Source: Streptomyces sp. Ag109_O5-10
GTDB lineage: Bacteria > Actinomycetota > Actinomycetes > Streptomycetales > Streptomycetaceae
Length of the DNA: 64,000 nt
Direction: 5' to 3'
Assembly: GCF_900105755.1 (NCBI RefSeq)
Contig: NZ_FNTQ01000001.1
Coordinates: forward strand, 5,332,001-5,396,000
The notes under the pieces are model-generated. The model was not told where the DNA came from. It ran no database searches and saw nothing but the letters and a program-made list of their open reading frames with translations. Of this stretch, positions 51,118 to 59,984 are shown piece by piece. The position numbers and the translations under genes are program-made. Every line of letters starts with the position of its first letter. The stretch's first letter is position 1.

Positions 51118-53174
51118 GCGACATGATCACCGCGGACCTGGTCGATCTCGACCTGTCCGCCGACACGAAGGAAGCGGCGGCGCGCGCCCTCGCCGAGCGC
51201 ATGGTGGCCCTGGGCCGGGTGACCGACCTGGAGGGCTTCCTCGCCGACGTGGCCGCCCGCGAGGCCCAGATGCCGACCGGTCTCGACGGCGGCATCGGCA
51301 TCCCGCACTGCCGCAGCGCCCACGTCACCGAGCCGACGCTCGCCTTCGGGCGCAGCGCCGCCGGCATCGACTTCGGCGCCCCCGACGGCCCGGCCGACCT
51401 GATCTTCCTGATCGCGGCCCCCGCCGGCGCCGACGACGCCCACCTCACGATCCTCTCCGCGCTGGCCCGCCAGCTGATGAACAGCGAGTTCACGGACGCC
51501 CTGCGGTCGGCGGACGACGCCGGGACGGCGGCGGCCCTGATCCGCGGCGACGAGACGCCCGCGCCGGCCGCCGGGACGGCAACCGCCGCGAGCGCCTCCC
51601 AGAACACCGCTGCGGCGCCGGCGGCGGCCTCCGCCGGCACCGCAGCGGCCACCGAGGACGCCGGCCCGGAGGCCGAGCGCCCGTTCCGCATCGTCGCGGT
51701 CACCTCCTGCCCCACCGGCATCGCCCACACCTACATGGCGGCCGAGTCCCTGGAGAACGCGGGCCGCGAGGCGGGCGTCGAACTCGTCGTCGAGACGCAG
51801 GGCTCGGCCGGCTTCACCCGGCTCGACCCCGAGGTCGTCGCGGCGGCGGACGGCGTGATCTTCGCCCACGACGTGCCGGTCCGCGACAAGGACCGCTTCG
51901 CCGGCAAGCCCACCGTCGACGTCGGCGTGAAGGCGGGCATCAACCGACCCGCCGAGCTGATCGGCGAGGTCCGCGCCAAGGCGGCCCGCGGCGAGGTGAC
52001 CTCCGGCTCCGCACCGGCCACCCCGGTGGAACGCGCGGGCGAGGCCGGCGAGGGCTACGGCACCAAGCTGCGCAAGTGGCTGATGTCCGGCGTGAGCTAC
52101 ATGGTGCCGTTCGTCGCGGCCGGCGGTCTGCTGATCGCCCTCGGCTTCGCGATCGGCGGCTACGAGATCAAGTCCGCGCCGTCGGTGCTCAACCACTTCG
52201 TGTGGACGCAGACCGACAGCTGGGCCGCCCTGATGTTCCAGATCGGCGCCGTCGCCTTCGGCTTCCTGGTGCCGGTCCTCGCGGGCTACATCGCCTACGG
52301 CATGGCCGACCGCCCGGGCCTGGTCCCCGGTTTCGTGGGAGGCATGATCGCCTCCACGATCAACGCCGGCTTCCTCGGCGGCCTGGTCGCCGGTCTGCTG
52401 GCCGGCGGCGTGGTGATGGCGATCCAGAAGATCGACATCCCGAAGGTGCTGCGCGGCATCATGCCGGTGGTGGTGATCCCGCTGATCTCCACGGCGATCG
52501 TCGGGTTCCTGATGTTCGTCGTGGTCGGCAAGCCCATCGCCTCCGCCCAGAAGGGCATGACCGACTGGCTGAACGGCCTCTCCGGCTCCAACGCCGTCCT
52601 GCTCGGCGCCCTGCTCGGCCTGATGATGTGCTTCGACCTCGGCGGCCCGGTCAACAAGGTCGCGTACACCTTCGCCACCGCCGGTATCGCGGTCTCCAAC
52701 CCCAGTGACTCCGCGATGAAGATCATGGCCGCGGTCATGGCGGCCGGCATGGTCCCGCCGCTCGCGATGGCCCTGGCCACGACCGTGCGCGGCAAGCTCT
52801 TCACCGAGACCGAGCGCGAGAACGGCAAGGCCGCCTGGGTACTGGGCGCCTCCTTCATCTCGGAGGGCGCGATCCCGTTCGCGGCCGCCGACCCGCTGCG
52901 CGTCATCCCGTCCTCGATGGTGGGCGGCGCCATCACCGGCGCCCTGTCGATGGTCTTCGGCGCCACCCTGCGCGCCCCGCACGGCGGCATCTTCGTGGTC
53001 CCGCTGATCGGCAACCCGTTCCTCTACCTGGTCGCCATCGCCGCCGGTGTCTGCGTCACCACGGCCCTCGTCGTCCTCCTGAAGGGCCTGCGCAAGCCGG
53101 CCCGGCAGGCCATGGCGGGTGCCGCCGGGACGGCCGCCGCCGCGAAGGAGGACCGGCAGCCGGTCGCGGCCTGA
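51114..53174 (+). CDS. fruA: Fructose PTS permease, enzyme IIABC
   Basis: 686 residues; ATGA overlap with the preceding frame. IIA domain (1-145) with the phosphorylated His in GGIGIPHCRSAHVTEP. An Ala-rich linker follows (AATEDAGPEAERPFRI). IIB (about 185-285) has the phosphorylated Cys in VAVTSCPTGIAHTYMAAESL. IIC (about 310-675) carries the membrane helices, e.g. MSGVSYMVPFVAAGGLLIAL, VAFGFLVPVLAGYIAYGMAD and DLGGPVNKVAYTFATAGIAV. It takes up fructose and phosphorylates it at C1. Order A-B-C and linkage to fruK and fruR are as in other Streptomyces. Confidence 0.94.
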   Translation: MSDMITADLVDLDLSADTKEAAARALAERMVALGRVTDLEGFLADVAAREAQMPTGLDGGIGIPHCRSAHVTEPTLAFGRSAAGIDFGAPDGPADLIFLIAAPAGADDAHLTILSALARQLMNSEFTDALRSADDAGTAAALIRGDETPAPAAGTATAASASQNTAAAPAAASAGTAAATEDAGPEAERPFRIVAVTSCPTGIAHTYMAAESLENAGREAGVELVVETQGSAGFTRLDPEVVAAADGVIFAHDVPVRDKDRFAGKPTVDVGVKAGINRPAELIGEVRAKAARGEVTSGSAPATPVERAGEAGEGYGTKLRKWLMSGVSYMVPFVAAGGLLIALGFAIGGYEIKSAPSVLNHFVWTQTDSWAALMFQIGAVAFGFLVPVLAGYIAYGMADRPGLVPGFVGGMIASTINAGFLGGLVAGLLAGGVVMAIQKIDIPKVLRGIMPVVVIPLISTAIVGFLMFVVVGKPIASAQKGMTDWLNGLSGSNAVLLGALLGLMMCFDLGGPVNKVAYTFATAGIAVSNPSDSAMKIMAAVMAAGMVPPLAMALATTVRGKLFTETERENGKAAWVLGASFISEGAIPFAAADPLRVIPSSMVGGAITGALSMVFGATLRAPHGGIFVVPLIGNPFLYLVAIAAGVCVTTALVVLLKGLRKPARQAMAGAAGTAAAAKEDRQPVAA

Positions 53175-53249
53175 TCCCCGCACCGTCCCGCCGTCTTGTC
53201 CCTTTGATTCGCTGTGAGTTGTTCACGGCACCTGCGAGATACGTCACGG

Positions 53250-53272
53250 TCCGGGACCAAAGTCCCGGACCG
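53250..53272 (+). terminator. Terminator of the fru operon
   Basis: GGTCCGGGAC pairs with GTCCCGGACC around AAA, 76 bases after the fruA stop. Confidence 0.7.
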
Positions 53273-53290
53273 TGGTGTGTACTGGGGCGT

Positions 53291-53542
53291 ATGCCCGCGC
53301 ACGTATCGTCCCTCCAGCTGATCGGCATGGCCGCGCTCACCCTGGCGACCGTCGCCTGGGCGGCCGTCGTGACGCGCCTGTTGCGCCGCAACCGCCGCGA
53401 GGCCCTCGCCTGGCACGCCGCCCGCGCCCTGCCCGCCTTCCCGCAGCCGTCCGAGCCCGCCCCGCCCCGCGAAGCCGTCGAACTGACCCCCGCGGAGCAG
53501 GACGCCTTCGCGGGCCTGGTGCGACGCCTGAGCGGCCGCTGA
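53291..53542 (+). CDS. Small single-pass membrane protein
   Basis: 83 residues from the ATG at 53291; the longer open frame before it overlaps a hairpin (GGTCCGGGAC-C-AAAGTCCCGGACC, 53250-53272) and is not protein-like. One membrane helix at residues 9-28 (LIGMAALTLATVAWAAVVTR) followed by a basic tail (LLRRNRREALAWHAARALPA) and an acidic end (ELTPAEQDAFAGLVRRLSGR). No ribosome site is obvious, so translation may be leaderless. Conserved hypothetical in position behind fruA; function unknown. Confidence 0.6.
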   Translation: MPAHVSSLQLIGMAALTLATVAWAAVVTRLLRRNRREALAWHAARALPAFPQPSEPAPPREAVELTPAEQDAFAGLVRRLSGR

Positions 53543-53565
53543 GCCTCCCGGCACGGGAGAGCGGG

Positions 53566-54312
53566 CTACCTCTGCCGCGCCGCCCGTCGCTCCATCGCGT
53601 CCCTCGCCGCGACCTCCGACGGGTACACCTCGCACATGTGCCGGCCGTCCGGCGTCGCCGTGTGCTCGACCTCCCAAAGCGACAGCTCCCGGCCGTCCCG
53701 CAGCAGGAACGCGTGCTCGTAGAGCGAGAAGGCCAGACCCTGCCGGCCCGCCCGCCCCGGCCGTCCGAACGCCTGGGTGATCTGGTGCGCGAACGCCGTC
53801 GACAGCGCCTGCGCCGTCTCCCCGTCCGGCCGGTCGGGGTTCTCCGCGCGGCGCAGCAGCCGGCGCGCGTGGTCCGCCGAGTCGTCCGGCGCGTACACGT
53901 GCCTCGGCGCCGGGACCGGCGCCAGCGTCACCAGCACCGGCAGCTCGAAGTCCGGGGCGTCCGGCGGCAGCGGCAGCCGGGCCGTCGCGGCCCGCAGCTC
54001 CTCCTCGTCGACGTACACCTCGTGCTGCGGGTCACTGCCCGGCACCGTGTTGTGCACCAGCTCCCACAGCGTGACCGCGGAGCCGTCGGCCAGCAGCCAG
54101 GTGTGCCGGTACGTCTCCCGGTGCAGCCCCGCGCTGTGGTGCGCGGAGTGCAGCGAACTGTCCTGGGCCAGCGCGCAGTCCAGCGGCCTGATGGCCTCGT
54201 CCGGCAGTTCGAAGGAGTTCAGGGCACGGCCGAGGAGCCGCGCGAGGTGCTCCTCCGGAGACTCGGGCGACTCGGCTGGTTCGTACGCTGCCGTCTCGTA
54301 CGGAACGCTCAA
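53566..54312 (-). CDS. Conserved Streptomyces protein, DUF6227-like
   Basis: 248 residues from the ATG at 54312. A soluble protein with two similar halves: HRETYRHTWLLADGSAVTLW with ELVHNTVPGSDPQHEVYVDE, and FSLYEHAFLLRDGRELSLWE with VEHTATPDGRHMCEVYPSEV. The repeated L-W-E-x-x-H-(N/T)-x-x-P pattern suggests an internal duplication. I recall this actinomycete-specific family as DUF6227; no role is known. It is convergent with the small membrane-protein gene. Confidence 0.7.
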   Translation of the reverse strand: MSVPYETAAYEPAESPESPEEHLARLLGRALNSFELPDEAIRPLDCALAQDSSLHSAHHSAGLHRETYRHTWLLADGSAVTLWELVHNTVPGSDPQHEVYVDEEELRAATARLPLPPDAPDFELPVLVTLAPVPAPRHVYAPDDSADHARRLLRRAENPDRPDGETAQALSTAFAHQITQAFGRPGRAGRQGLAFSLYEHAFLLRDGRELSLWEVEHTATPDGRHMCEVYPSEVAARDAMERRAARQR

Positions 54313-54416
54313 GGTTTCTCCCGGCGTTGCTGCATGTCACCTTGTGGGTGCATACCGTAGCCCCTCGGTCGGACATCATGTCCGGGAACCGAGAAAACGT
54401 ACGCCGGGAAAACACG

Positions 54417-54447
54417 CGGGCCGCGCGAAAAGTTCCCGCGCGGCCCG
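54417..54447. terminator. Hairpin between DUF6227-like and L,D-transpeptidase genes
   Basis: CGGGCCGCGCG pairs perfectly with CGCGCGGCCCG around nine bases; placed 23 bases behind the transpeptidase stop, so it terminates that minus-strand gene. Confidence 0.8.
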
Positions 54448-54469
54448 ACGATCAGTCAAAAGGTGCCGG

Positions 54470-55699
54470 TCAGACGGCACTTCCCGCGGTCCACTCGCTC
54501 CACGACAGGTTCCACCCGTTGAGCCCGTTGTCCGGCTGCACGGTCTTGTCGGGGGAGTTCTTCACGATCACGACGTCCCCGATCAGCGAGTTGTCGTAGA
54601 ACCACTTGGCCGTCGTGTCGCCCTGTGCGCCCTGGACGTCCGCCATGCCCACGCAGCCGTGGCTGGTGCCCTCGTGCCCGAACGGCGGGTTGCTCTTGCT
54701 GTACCAGTAGTTGCCGTGGATGAACGTCCCCGACGTCGTCAGCCGCATCGCGTGCGGCACGTCCGGGATGTCGTACTCCCCGCCCAGGCCGACCGTCTGG
54801 CTGTTCATCCGGGTCTGGGTGAACTTCTCGGAGATCACCATCTGCCCGTTGTACGTCGTGTGCTCGGGGCTGCCCGTGGACACCGGCACCGACCTGAGGA
54901 GCTTGCCGTCCCGCAGCACCGTCATGGTCTGCGTGTTCGCGTCCACCGTGGAGACCTGAGAACGGCCGACGGTGAACGACACCGTCTTCTTCTGCACCCC
55001 GTAGACGCCGTTCGCGCCCTCGACGCCGTCCAGGTCGATCTTCATCGTGACCTCGGAACCGGCCTTCCAGTAGTCCTGCGGCCGAAAGTCCAGGCGCTGC
55101 GCCCCGAACCAGTGCCCCACCACCTGCTGGCCGCTGCTGGACGTCACCGTGATGTGCGACTGCACGGCCTTCTTGTCGGTGATGACCTTGTCGAAGGTGA
55201 ACGACACCGGCATCCCCACGCCGACCGTCGTCCCGTCGTCCGGCGTGTACGTGCCGATGTAGCTGTTCGCCGAGTTGACCGTGGTGAAGATGGAGTTGGC
55301 CGCCGCCGTGAGCCCCTTGGAGTCCTTGGCGGTCGCCGATATCTCGTACTTCGTGCCGCGCTCCAGCTGTTCCTTCGGCTTCCAGCTGCCGCCGTCCGCG
55401 GAGAGGGTGCCGTCCACGGCCTGCCCCGACCCCGCCACCTTCATCCTGACGTCGGTCAGCTTCCCGTCGCTGACCTGCACGCCGGTCGTGTTGATGGACG
55501 CGCCGGTCGAACCGTCCTTGGCCGAGATCACGATCTTCGCGGCCGAGGTCTTCGCGGCGGTGTCCTGTCCGCCCTTGGCGCCGTCGGTCTTGGCGTCGGC
55601 GTTGGCGTTGCCGCCGCAGGCGGTGAGGGTGAGGGCGCCGACCAACAGGGCGGCACAGGCCCCCAGTGCGCGCCGCGCTGCGATGTCCGGCGTTGTCAC
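54470..55699 (-). CDS. L,D-transpeptidase lipoprotein (YkuD)
   Basis: 409 residues from the GTG at 55699 (GGAGCAGCCC upstream). A signal peptide with lipobox (LVGALTLTAC) anchors it outside. Two Ig-like domains follow (KIVISAKDGSTGASINTTGV; YTPDDGTTVGVGMPVSFTFD), then the YkuD catalytic domain at about 250-380 with FIHGNYWYSKSNPPFGHEG and TSHGCVGMADVQG, giving the catalytic H...S-H-G-C-x-x triad. The enzyme makes 3-3 cross-links in peptidoglycan. Lipoprotein Ldt enzymes with Ig domains are the standard actinobacterial form (LdtMt2-like). Confidence 0.92.
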   Translation of the reverse strand: MTTPDIAARRALGACAALLVGALTLTACGGNANADAKTDGAKGGQDTAAKTSAAKIVISAKDGSTGASINTTGVQVSDGKLTDVRMKVAGSGQAVDGTLSADGGSWKPKEQLERGTKYEISATAKDSKGLTAAANSIFTTVNSANSYIGTYTPDDGTTVGVGMPVSFTFDKVITDKKAVQSHITVTSSSGQQVVGHWFGAQRLDFRPQDYWKAGSEVTMKIDLDGVEGANGVYGVQKKTVSFTVGRSQVSTVDANTQTMTVLRDGKLLRSVPVSTGSPEHTTYNGQMVISEKFTQTRMNSQTVGLGGEYDIPDVPHAMRLTTSGTFIHGNYWYSKSNPPFGHEGTSHGCVGMADVQGAQGDTTAKWFYDNSLIGDVVIVKNSPDKTVQPDNGLNGWNLSWSEWTAGSAV

Positions 55700-55893
55700 G
55701 GGCTGCTCCAGGTTCGTGTGAGTTCTTGTGATGTGCGTGATCCGCTCCAGTGCGTGGAGAAAGAGGCCGAAGGCCCCCCTAGGGGTTCCCTCCGGCGCCC
55801 GCGAACGCCATCACGTGACAGAACCAGGACAATCGACAGCTGCCCGCGAGGTTCCGGGCCCCGCACCCCCTACGGCTCCCCTCGCGGCTCCCC

Positions 55894-56925
55894 CTACGGC
55901 TCCCCGTACAACTCGCTGTAGGACGGCCACGCCCCGCCCGGCCCGTCGACCGGCCCGGCGGCCCGTACGGCCTTCACGATCGCGCGGCTCACCAGGTCCG
56001 CACCGGCCGCGAGGAGCTCGTTGAGCGCGAGCGGGCCCGCGTCGGCGTCGAGCGGTCGCGCGCCCGTCGCCAGCGCGAACACCGTGTCCCCGTCGTGCAG
56101 CAGGTGCACCGGCCGCACGGCGCGCGCGATCCCGTCGTGCGCCGTCCCGGCCAGCTTCTGCGCCTGCGCCTTGGACAGCTCGGCATCGGTCGCGACCACC
56201 GCCAGCGTCGTGTTGAGCGGCGGCAGCCCGTTCCGGGCGGCGGCGTCGGCGAGCCGCCGGCGCGCGGCCTCGTGCACCCGTTCCTCGGGATACGCCACGC
56301 GCCCCTGAAGCAACTCCCCGTACAGCACCCCGGTTTCCGGATCCAGTACGGCGCCTGCCGCGTTGGCCACCACCAGCGCCGCCACCGTGATCCCGGAGCC
56401 CAGGACGGTGCTCGCGCTGCCCACCCCGCCCTTCACCGCCCCGGCCACGGCGCCCGTACCGGCGCCCACGCACCCCTGGGGCACCGGGGCGCCCGGCTCG
56501 GTCGCCGCGGCCGCCTCCACCGCCGCACGCCCCGTCGCCGCGTCCGGCCGGGCCCGGAAGTCCCCGCCCCGCCCCAGATCGAAGACGCAGGCCGCGGGCA
56601 CCACGGGCACGACATGCGCCGGATCCGGCCCCACCCGCACCCCGCGCCCCCGCTCCTCCAGCCAGGCCATCACCCCGGACGCCGCGTCGAGCCCGTAGGC
56701 GCTGCCGCCCGTGAGCACGACCGCCTCCACCCGCTGCACCAGGTTGCGCGGGTCGAGCGCGTCCGTCTCCTTGGTGCCCGGGCCGCCGCCCCGCACGTCC
56801 ACGGCGGCCACCGCGCCGCCCTCGGGGGCGAGGACGACCGTGGTACCGGTGAGCCAGCCCGCGCCGGTGCGGGTGGCGTGCCCCACCCGCAGCCCGGCCA
56901 CGTCCGTCAATGCGTCAACTGTCAT
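55894..56925 (-). CDS. P1 (S58, DmpA/NylC-type) family peptidase
   Basis: 343 residues from the ATG at 56925 without clear ribosome site. Family motifs: LTDVAGLRVGHATRTGAGWL at the start, VDVRGGGPGTKETDALDPRN, VVLTGGSAYGLDAASGVMAW, the nylon-hydrolase-like GSGITVAALVVANAAGAVLD and, near residue 245, the autocleavage region NGLPPLNTTLAVVATDAELS where N-T-T supplies the Thr nucleophile. Members are aminopeptidases or amide hydrolases that self-cleave to alpha and beta chains. Substrate here unknown. Its promoter region contains the GGGCT array. Confidence 0.85.
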   Translation of the reverse strand: MTVDALTDVAGLRVGHATRTGAGWLTGTTVVLAPEGGAVAAVDVRGGGPGTKETDALDPRNLVQRVEAVVLTGGSAYGLDAASGVMAWLEERGRGVRVGPDPAHVVPVVPAACVFDLGRGGDFRARPDAATGRAAVEAAAATEPGAPVPQGCVGAGTGAVAGAVKGGVGSASTVLGSGITVAALVVANAAGAVLDPETGVLYGELLQGRVAYPEERVHEAARRRLADAAARNGLPPLNTTLAVVATDAELSKAQAQKLAGTAHDGIARAVRPVHLLHDGDTVFALATGARPLDADAGPLALNELLAAGADLVSRAIVKAVRAAGPVDGPGGAWPSYSELYGEP

Positions 56926-56935
56926 GGCGGCCAGT

Positions 56936-56977
56936 CTGGCCCAGCCCAGCCCAGCCCAGCCCAGCCCAGCCCAGCCC
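56936..56977. repeat. Pentanucleotide array CCCAG
   Basis: About eight tandem copies of CCCAG, just upstream of the P1 peptidase start (GGGCT on the peptidase strand). Runs of G on that strand could form quadruplex-like structure; copy number is likely to vary. Confidence 0.8.
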
Positions 56978-57008
56978 GGCGCGGTGCGTCCGGTCCGGTC
57001 CGGTCCGG

Positions 57009-58247
57009 TCAGGAGGCTGCCGCGGGTGCCCGCTCCGGGCGCTCGCGGCCGGCCGTGCGCGCCGTCAGCATCGTCCCGGTCGCCACCGCGAGCGCCGACA
57101 CGACGCCGGCCACCGGCACCGCCCAGTCGCCGAGGAACGTGCAGCACACCACCAGCAGCGCCGTCACCGGCAGCACCAGCTGCTGGGTGAGCCCCACCTT
57201 GAAGTACCGCGAGTGCAGCGCCCACACGGTCAGCAGGTACAGCGCCGTCGGCACGGTCACCGCCGCCGACGCGGCCGTCGTCGAGAGGTGCGCCTTGCCG
57301 ACCGCTTCCTCGACGGCCACCTCGATGCCCGCGCCGATCGAGGCGGCCGACGCGAAGATCAGGTAGTGGCCGTAACCCCACAGGAAGGACTCGCGGTTGG
57401 ACCGGAGGTGGCCGTGGATGGGAACCACGAAGTAGATCCACCACGCCGAGAAGACGATCAGCAGACCGCCCGCCGCGATCGGCAGCAGCGCGGTCAGCGC
57501 GTCGTGCTCGCTCACCGCCGACTTCACGGCGACCGTCGCCGCCGCGATCGTCTCGCCGAGCACGATGATCGTGAACAGCCCGAACCGCTCGGCGATGTGG
57601 TGCGGGTGCCAGGAGGTGCTGTGACTCTTCTCGGCGTACAAGGGCACGCACAGCTCGGCGATCCCCATCACCAGGAACACCCACGGGCGCGCGTGCGCCG
57701 GCAGCACCACGAGAGCGACCCAGCCGACCTGGCACAGCAGCACCCCGCCCGCGTACCGGAGCGCCATGGTCCGCTCCGCTCCCTGGGCCTCCCGTGCGGC
57801 TCGCAGCCACTGCGAGGCCAGCGCCAGCCGCATGATCACGTAACCGATCAGGACCAGTGCGAAGTCGTGCTCCGCGAAGGCCCGCGAGACACCGGCCGCC
57901 AGCACCAGCACGCCCGCGATCTGGACCAGGGTGACGACCCGGTAGAGGGCGTCGTCGTTGTCGTACGCCGAAGCGAACCAGGTGAAGTTCATCCAGGCCC
58001 ACCAGATGGCGAAGAACACCATCGCGTAGTTCAGGACGCCCTCGCCCGCGTGGCCCGTGGCGACCGCGTGCACCAGTCCCGCGCCCGCCTGCGCGATGGC
58101 CACCACGAAGCACAGGTCGAAGAAGAGCTCGAGTGGCGAGGAGACCCGGTGCGACTCCTCGCGCCCACGCGCGGTCAGCCTGCGCAGTGGCCGCTGGGGC
58201 TGGGGTACGTGCTGTGCGGCGGAGGCCGGGGGAGAACTCGACGTCAT
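57009..58247 (-). CDS. Low temperature requirement protein A (LtrA)-family membrane protein
   Basis: 412 residues from the ATG at 58247; the open frame upstream translates the G-rich array and is not real. The LtrA signature SSPLELFFDLCFVVAIAQAG opens the protein; further motifs are MVFFAIWWAWMNFTWFASAY, HHIAERFGLFTIIVLGETIA and WWIYFVVPIHGHLRSNRESF. About eleven membrane helices. The family is named after a Listeria gene needed for growth in the cold, but biochemical function is unknown. Divergent from the small gene at 58442. Confidence 0.88.
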   Translation of the reverse strand: MTSSSPPASAAQHVPQPQRPLRRLTARGREESHRVSSPLELFFDLCFVVAIAQAGAGLVHAVATGHAGEGVLNYAMVFFAIWWAWMNFTWFASAYDNDDALYRVVTLVQIAGVLVLAAGVSRAFAEHDFALVLIGYVIMRLALASQWLRAAREAQGAERTMALRYAGGVLLCQVGWVALVVLPAHARPWVFLVMGIAELCVPLYAEKSHSTSWHPHHIAERFGLFTIIVLGETIAAATVAVKSAVSEHDALTALLPIAAGGLLIVFSAWWIYFVVPIHGHLRSNRESFLWGYGHYLIFASAASIGAGIEVAVEEAVGKAHLSTTAASAAVTVPTALYLLTVWALHSRYFKVGLTQQLVLPVTALLVVCCTFLGDWAVPVAGVVSALAVATGTMLTARTAGRERPERAPAAAS

Positions 58248-58351
58248 GCGTCCAGCACAGCAGAAAAGGGAGCCGGCTCGCGAACCGGGCCGCAGGCGGG
58301 CGCCCGACCCGGCGGGCGGCAGGGCCGCCGCCGGGGCCAACCGGCGGCCCA

Positions 58352-58425
58352 GGCGGCCCAGGCGGGCCGGGCGGGCCGGGCGGGCCGGGCGGGCCGGGCG
58401 GGCCGGGCGGGCCCGGGCCGGGCGC
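58352..58425. repeat. GCGGGCCGG tandem array
   Basis: Seven or more copies of a 9-bp GC unit in the divergent promoter region of ltrA and the small gene at 58442. Likely prone to length change. Confidence 0.85.
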
Positions 58426-58441
58426 GCCGTAGTCTTGGGAC

Positions 58442-58618
58442 ATGACCACCGCCCCCGAGCCCGCGCCCCGCGACCCGCACACCACCCTGATCTTCGACGA
58501 CCCGCTGGACCGCCAGTCCTCGGACGACACCGACCGCGGCTGGGGCGACCGCCCGGAGGGCGACTCCGCGGCCGACCTCAGGCGCTTCCTCGACGAGAAG
58601 CCGCCCCACCACCTCTGA
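58442..58618 (+). CDS. Small acidic conserved protein (58 residues)
   Basis: MTTAPEPAPRDPHTTLIFDD, PLDRQSSDDTDRGWGDRPEG, DSAADLRRFLDEKPPHHL. The frame has strong third-position GC bias, a clean acidic composition and the motif RGWGDRPEGD followed by DLRRFLDEKPPHHL, which I recall as a highly conserved actinobacterial microprotein end. GGGA lies a few bases upstream. No function is known. It lies between ltrA (divergent) and mscL (convergent). Confidence 0.75.
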   Translation: MTTAPEPAPRDPHTTLIFDDPLDRQSSDDTDRGWGDRPEGDSAADLRRFLDEKPPHHL

Positions 58619-58658
58619 GCCCTCCGCCCGACCGCTCACAGCGTCCGCGGCAGCGCCG

Positions 58659-59135
58659 CTATCGCTGGCTGTGACCGTTTCCGCGCTGCGCGACCAGGGC
58701 GTCGCGGATCTCCTTCAGCACCTCCAGCTCGGTCACCTCGACCACCTCGTGCGTGCCCTCCCGCGCCCTGCGGCGGGCCTCTATCCGGGACAGGTACTTC
58801 GCCATCGGCAGGACCATCAGGAAGTACACGACCGCCGCGGTGATCACGAAGGAGAGCGTGGCGCCCAGGACCTCGCCCCACATGATCGGAATGCCGCTCT
58901 TCACCGTGCCGTCCGCGTTCAGCTTGCACGGGTCCTTCAGACACGAGCTGTAGCTGTCGAGGTTCTTCGTGCCGATCGCGCCGACCAGCGGGTTGATGAT
59001 CCCCTTCACCACCGAGTTGACGATGTTCGTGAAGGCGGCGCCGATGACCACCGCTACTGCCAGATCGACGACGTTCCCGCGCATCAGGAAGGCCTTGAAG
59101 CCCTGCCAGACACTCGGTTCCCTCTTCGTGCTCAC
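58659..59135 (-). CDS. mscL: Large-conductance mechanosensitive channel MscL
   Basis: 158 residues from the GTG at 59135 (GGAGAG further upstream). Family features: WQGFKAFLMRGNVVDLAVAV with VIGAAFTNIVNSVVKGIINP (pore-lining helix 1), a periplasmic loop with two cysteines (SSCLKDPCKLNADG), then SFVITAAVVYFLMVLPMAKY (helix 2) and a cytoplasmic helix EVTELEVLKEIRDALVAQRG. The channel opens on membrane tension during hypo-osmotic shock. The loop cysteines, probably a disulphide, are an actinomycete trait. Confidence 0.93.
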   Translation of the reverse strand: MSTKREPSVWQGFKAFLMRGNVVDLAVAVVIGAAFTNIVNSVVKGIINPLVGAIGTKNLDSYSSCLKDPCKLNADGTVKSGIPIMWGEVLGATLSFVITAAVVYFLMVLPMAKYLSRIEARRRAREGTHEVVEVTELEVLKEIRDALVAQRGNGHSQR

Positions 59136-59273
59136 TTCGGGGACTCTCCTCACATGCACAGGCTGTGGAACAAAGCGCTCCGCAACCTACGGCACCGTGC
59201 GGCCATTGGGCCCAATCCCGCAGCTCGAACGAGCGACTTGGCACAGAGTGTCCCGGAAATCGCCCCAGGCTGT

Positions 59274-59870
59274 TCAACACAGGGTCACCGCCAGCCGTGC
59301 CGTGGCGCTCGCGCCGACCAGTTGGGCCGCACTGGCCCGCGGGACCGCGAGCACGACCAGTGCCCCGCTCTCCGCGGCCGCGTCGACCGGCTCCGGCAGT
59401 CTCGTCACGCGCACCCCGCGCGCGATCACCCGGGCCGCGCCACCGGCCGCGGGATCCCCGGCGGCGATGACGTCCACCCGGTCGCCGGGGCGCAGCAGCC
59501 GGACGGTGGCCGCGTCGGCGATCCGCACCGGTGCCGTCACCATGTCCACGGGCGGGGCGTGCCGTCGTACCGGCGGGGTGGGCGGGGTGACGACCGGGTG
59601 GCCACGGGACGGCTCGGCCCGCAGGGGGCCGAGAGCGGTGCGCGGGCCGGCCGCGACGAGGGCCGCCGCCGTGACCGCGAGCCCGGCCGCTAGGGCCCGG
59701 CCGCGGTGGCGCAGCAGCCGGCCCAGCAGGAACCGCCCGCCGCGCACCCGCACCGGTTCGAAGTGCGGGACCTCGCAGGTGGCGGGGGCGTCCGTGCCCA
59801 GCGGGCGCGGGACGCGAAGGGGAGGGGGGAAGGCGGGGGACAGGGACGGGGGAACGGACACGAGGATCAC
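59274..59870 (-). CDS. CpaB/RcpC-like (SAF-domain) protein
   Basis: About 198 residues from a GTG at 59870; the frame is open to 59945 and the start is uncertain. A Pro-rich cytoplasmic N-terminus is followed by a membrane helix (ALAAGLAVTAAALVAAGPR), a short extracellular linker with the APVRIADAATVRLLRPGDRV element and a beta domain (VIARGVRVTRLPEPV, GALVVLAVPRASAAQLVGAS). This is the shape of CpaB/RcpC proteins of Flp (Tad) pili, though shorter and without neighbouring tad genes. Streptomyces often carries such solitary genes; role unknown. Confidence 0.65.
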   Translation of the reverse strand: MILVSVPPSLSPAFPPPLRVPRPLGTDAPATCEVPHFEPVRVRGGRFLLGRLLRHRGRALAAGLAVTAAALVAAGPRTALGPLRAEPSRGHPVVTPPTPPVRRHAPPVDMVTAPVRIADAATVRLLRPGDRVDVIAAGDPAAGGAARVIARGVRVTRLPEPVDAAAESGALVVLAVPRASAAQLVGASATARLAVTLC

Positions 59871-59984
59871 CACCTGCGACGAGAAACCGGCTTGCGGAAC
59901 CACGATGCGGCCTCGCGCCGAAACCCGCCGGAGCCGGTGGACCACCGGCCGGTTGTGGACAACTCGGCCACCCGAACGAGGAGT

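Noticed and set aside
50808..53183. 791-codon minus-strand frame opposite fruA
   Set aside because: Shadow of the fruA gene; no recognisable protein features.
56926..58530. Extension of the P1 peptidase into an 878-residue fusion with the ltrA region
   Set aside because: The upstream frame is antisense-like translation of the ltrA gene and G-rich arrays; the peptidase motif begins directly after the ATG at 56925.
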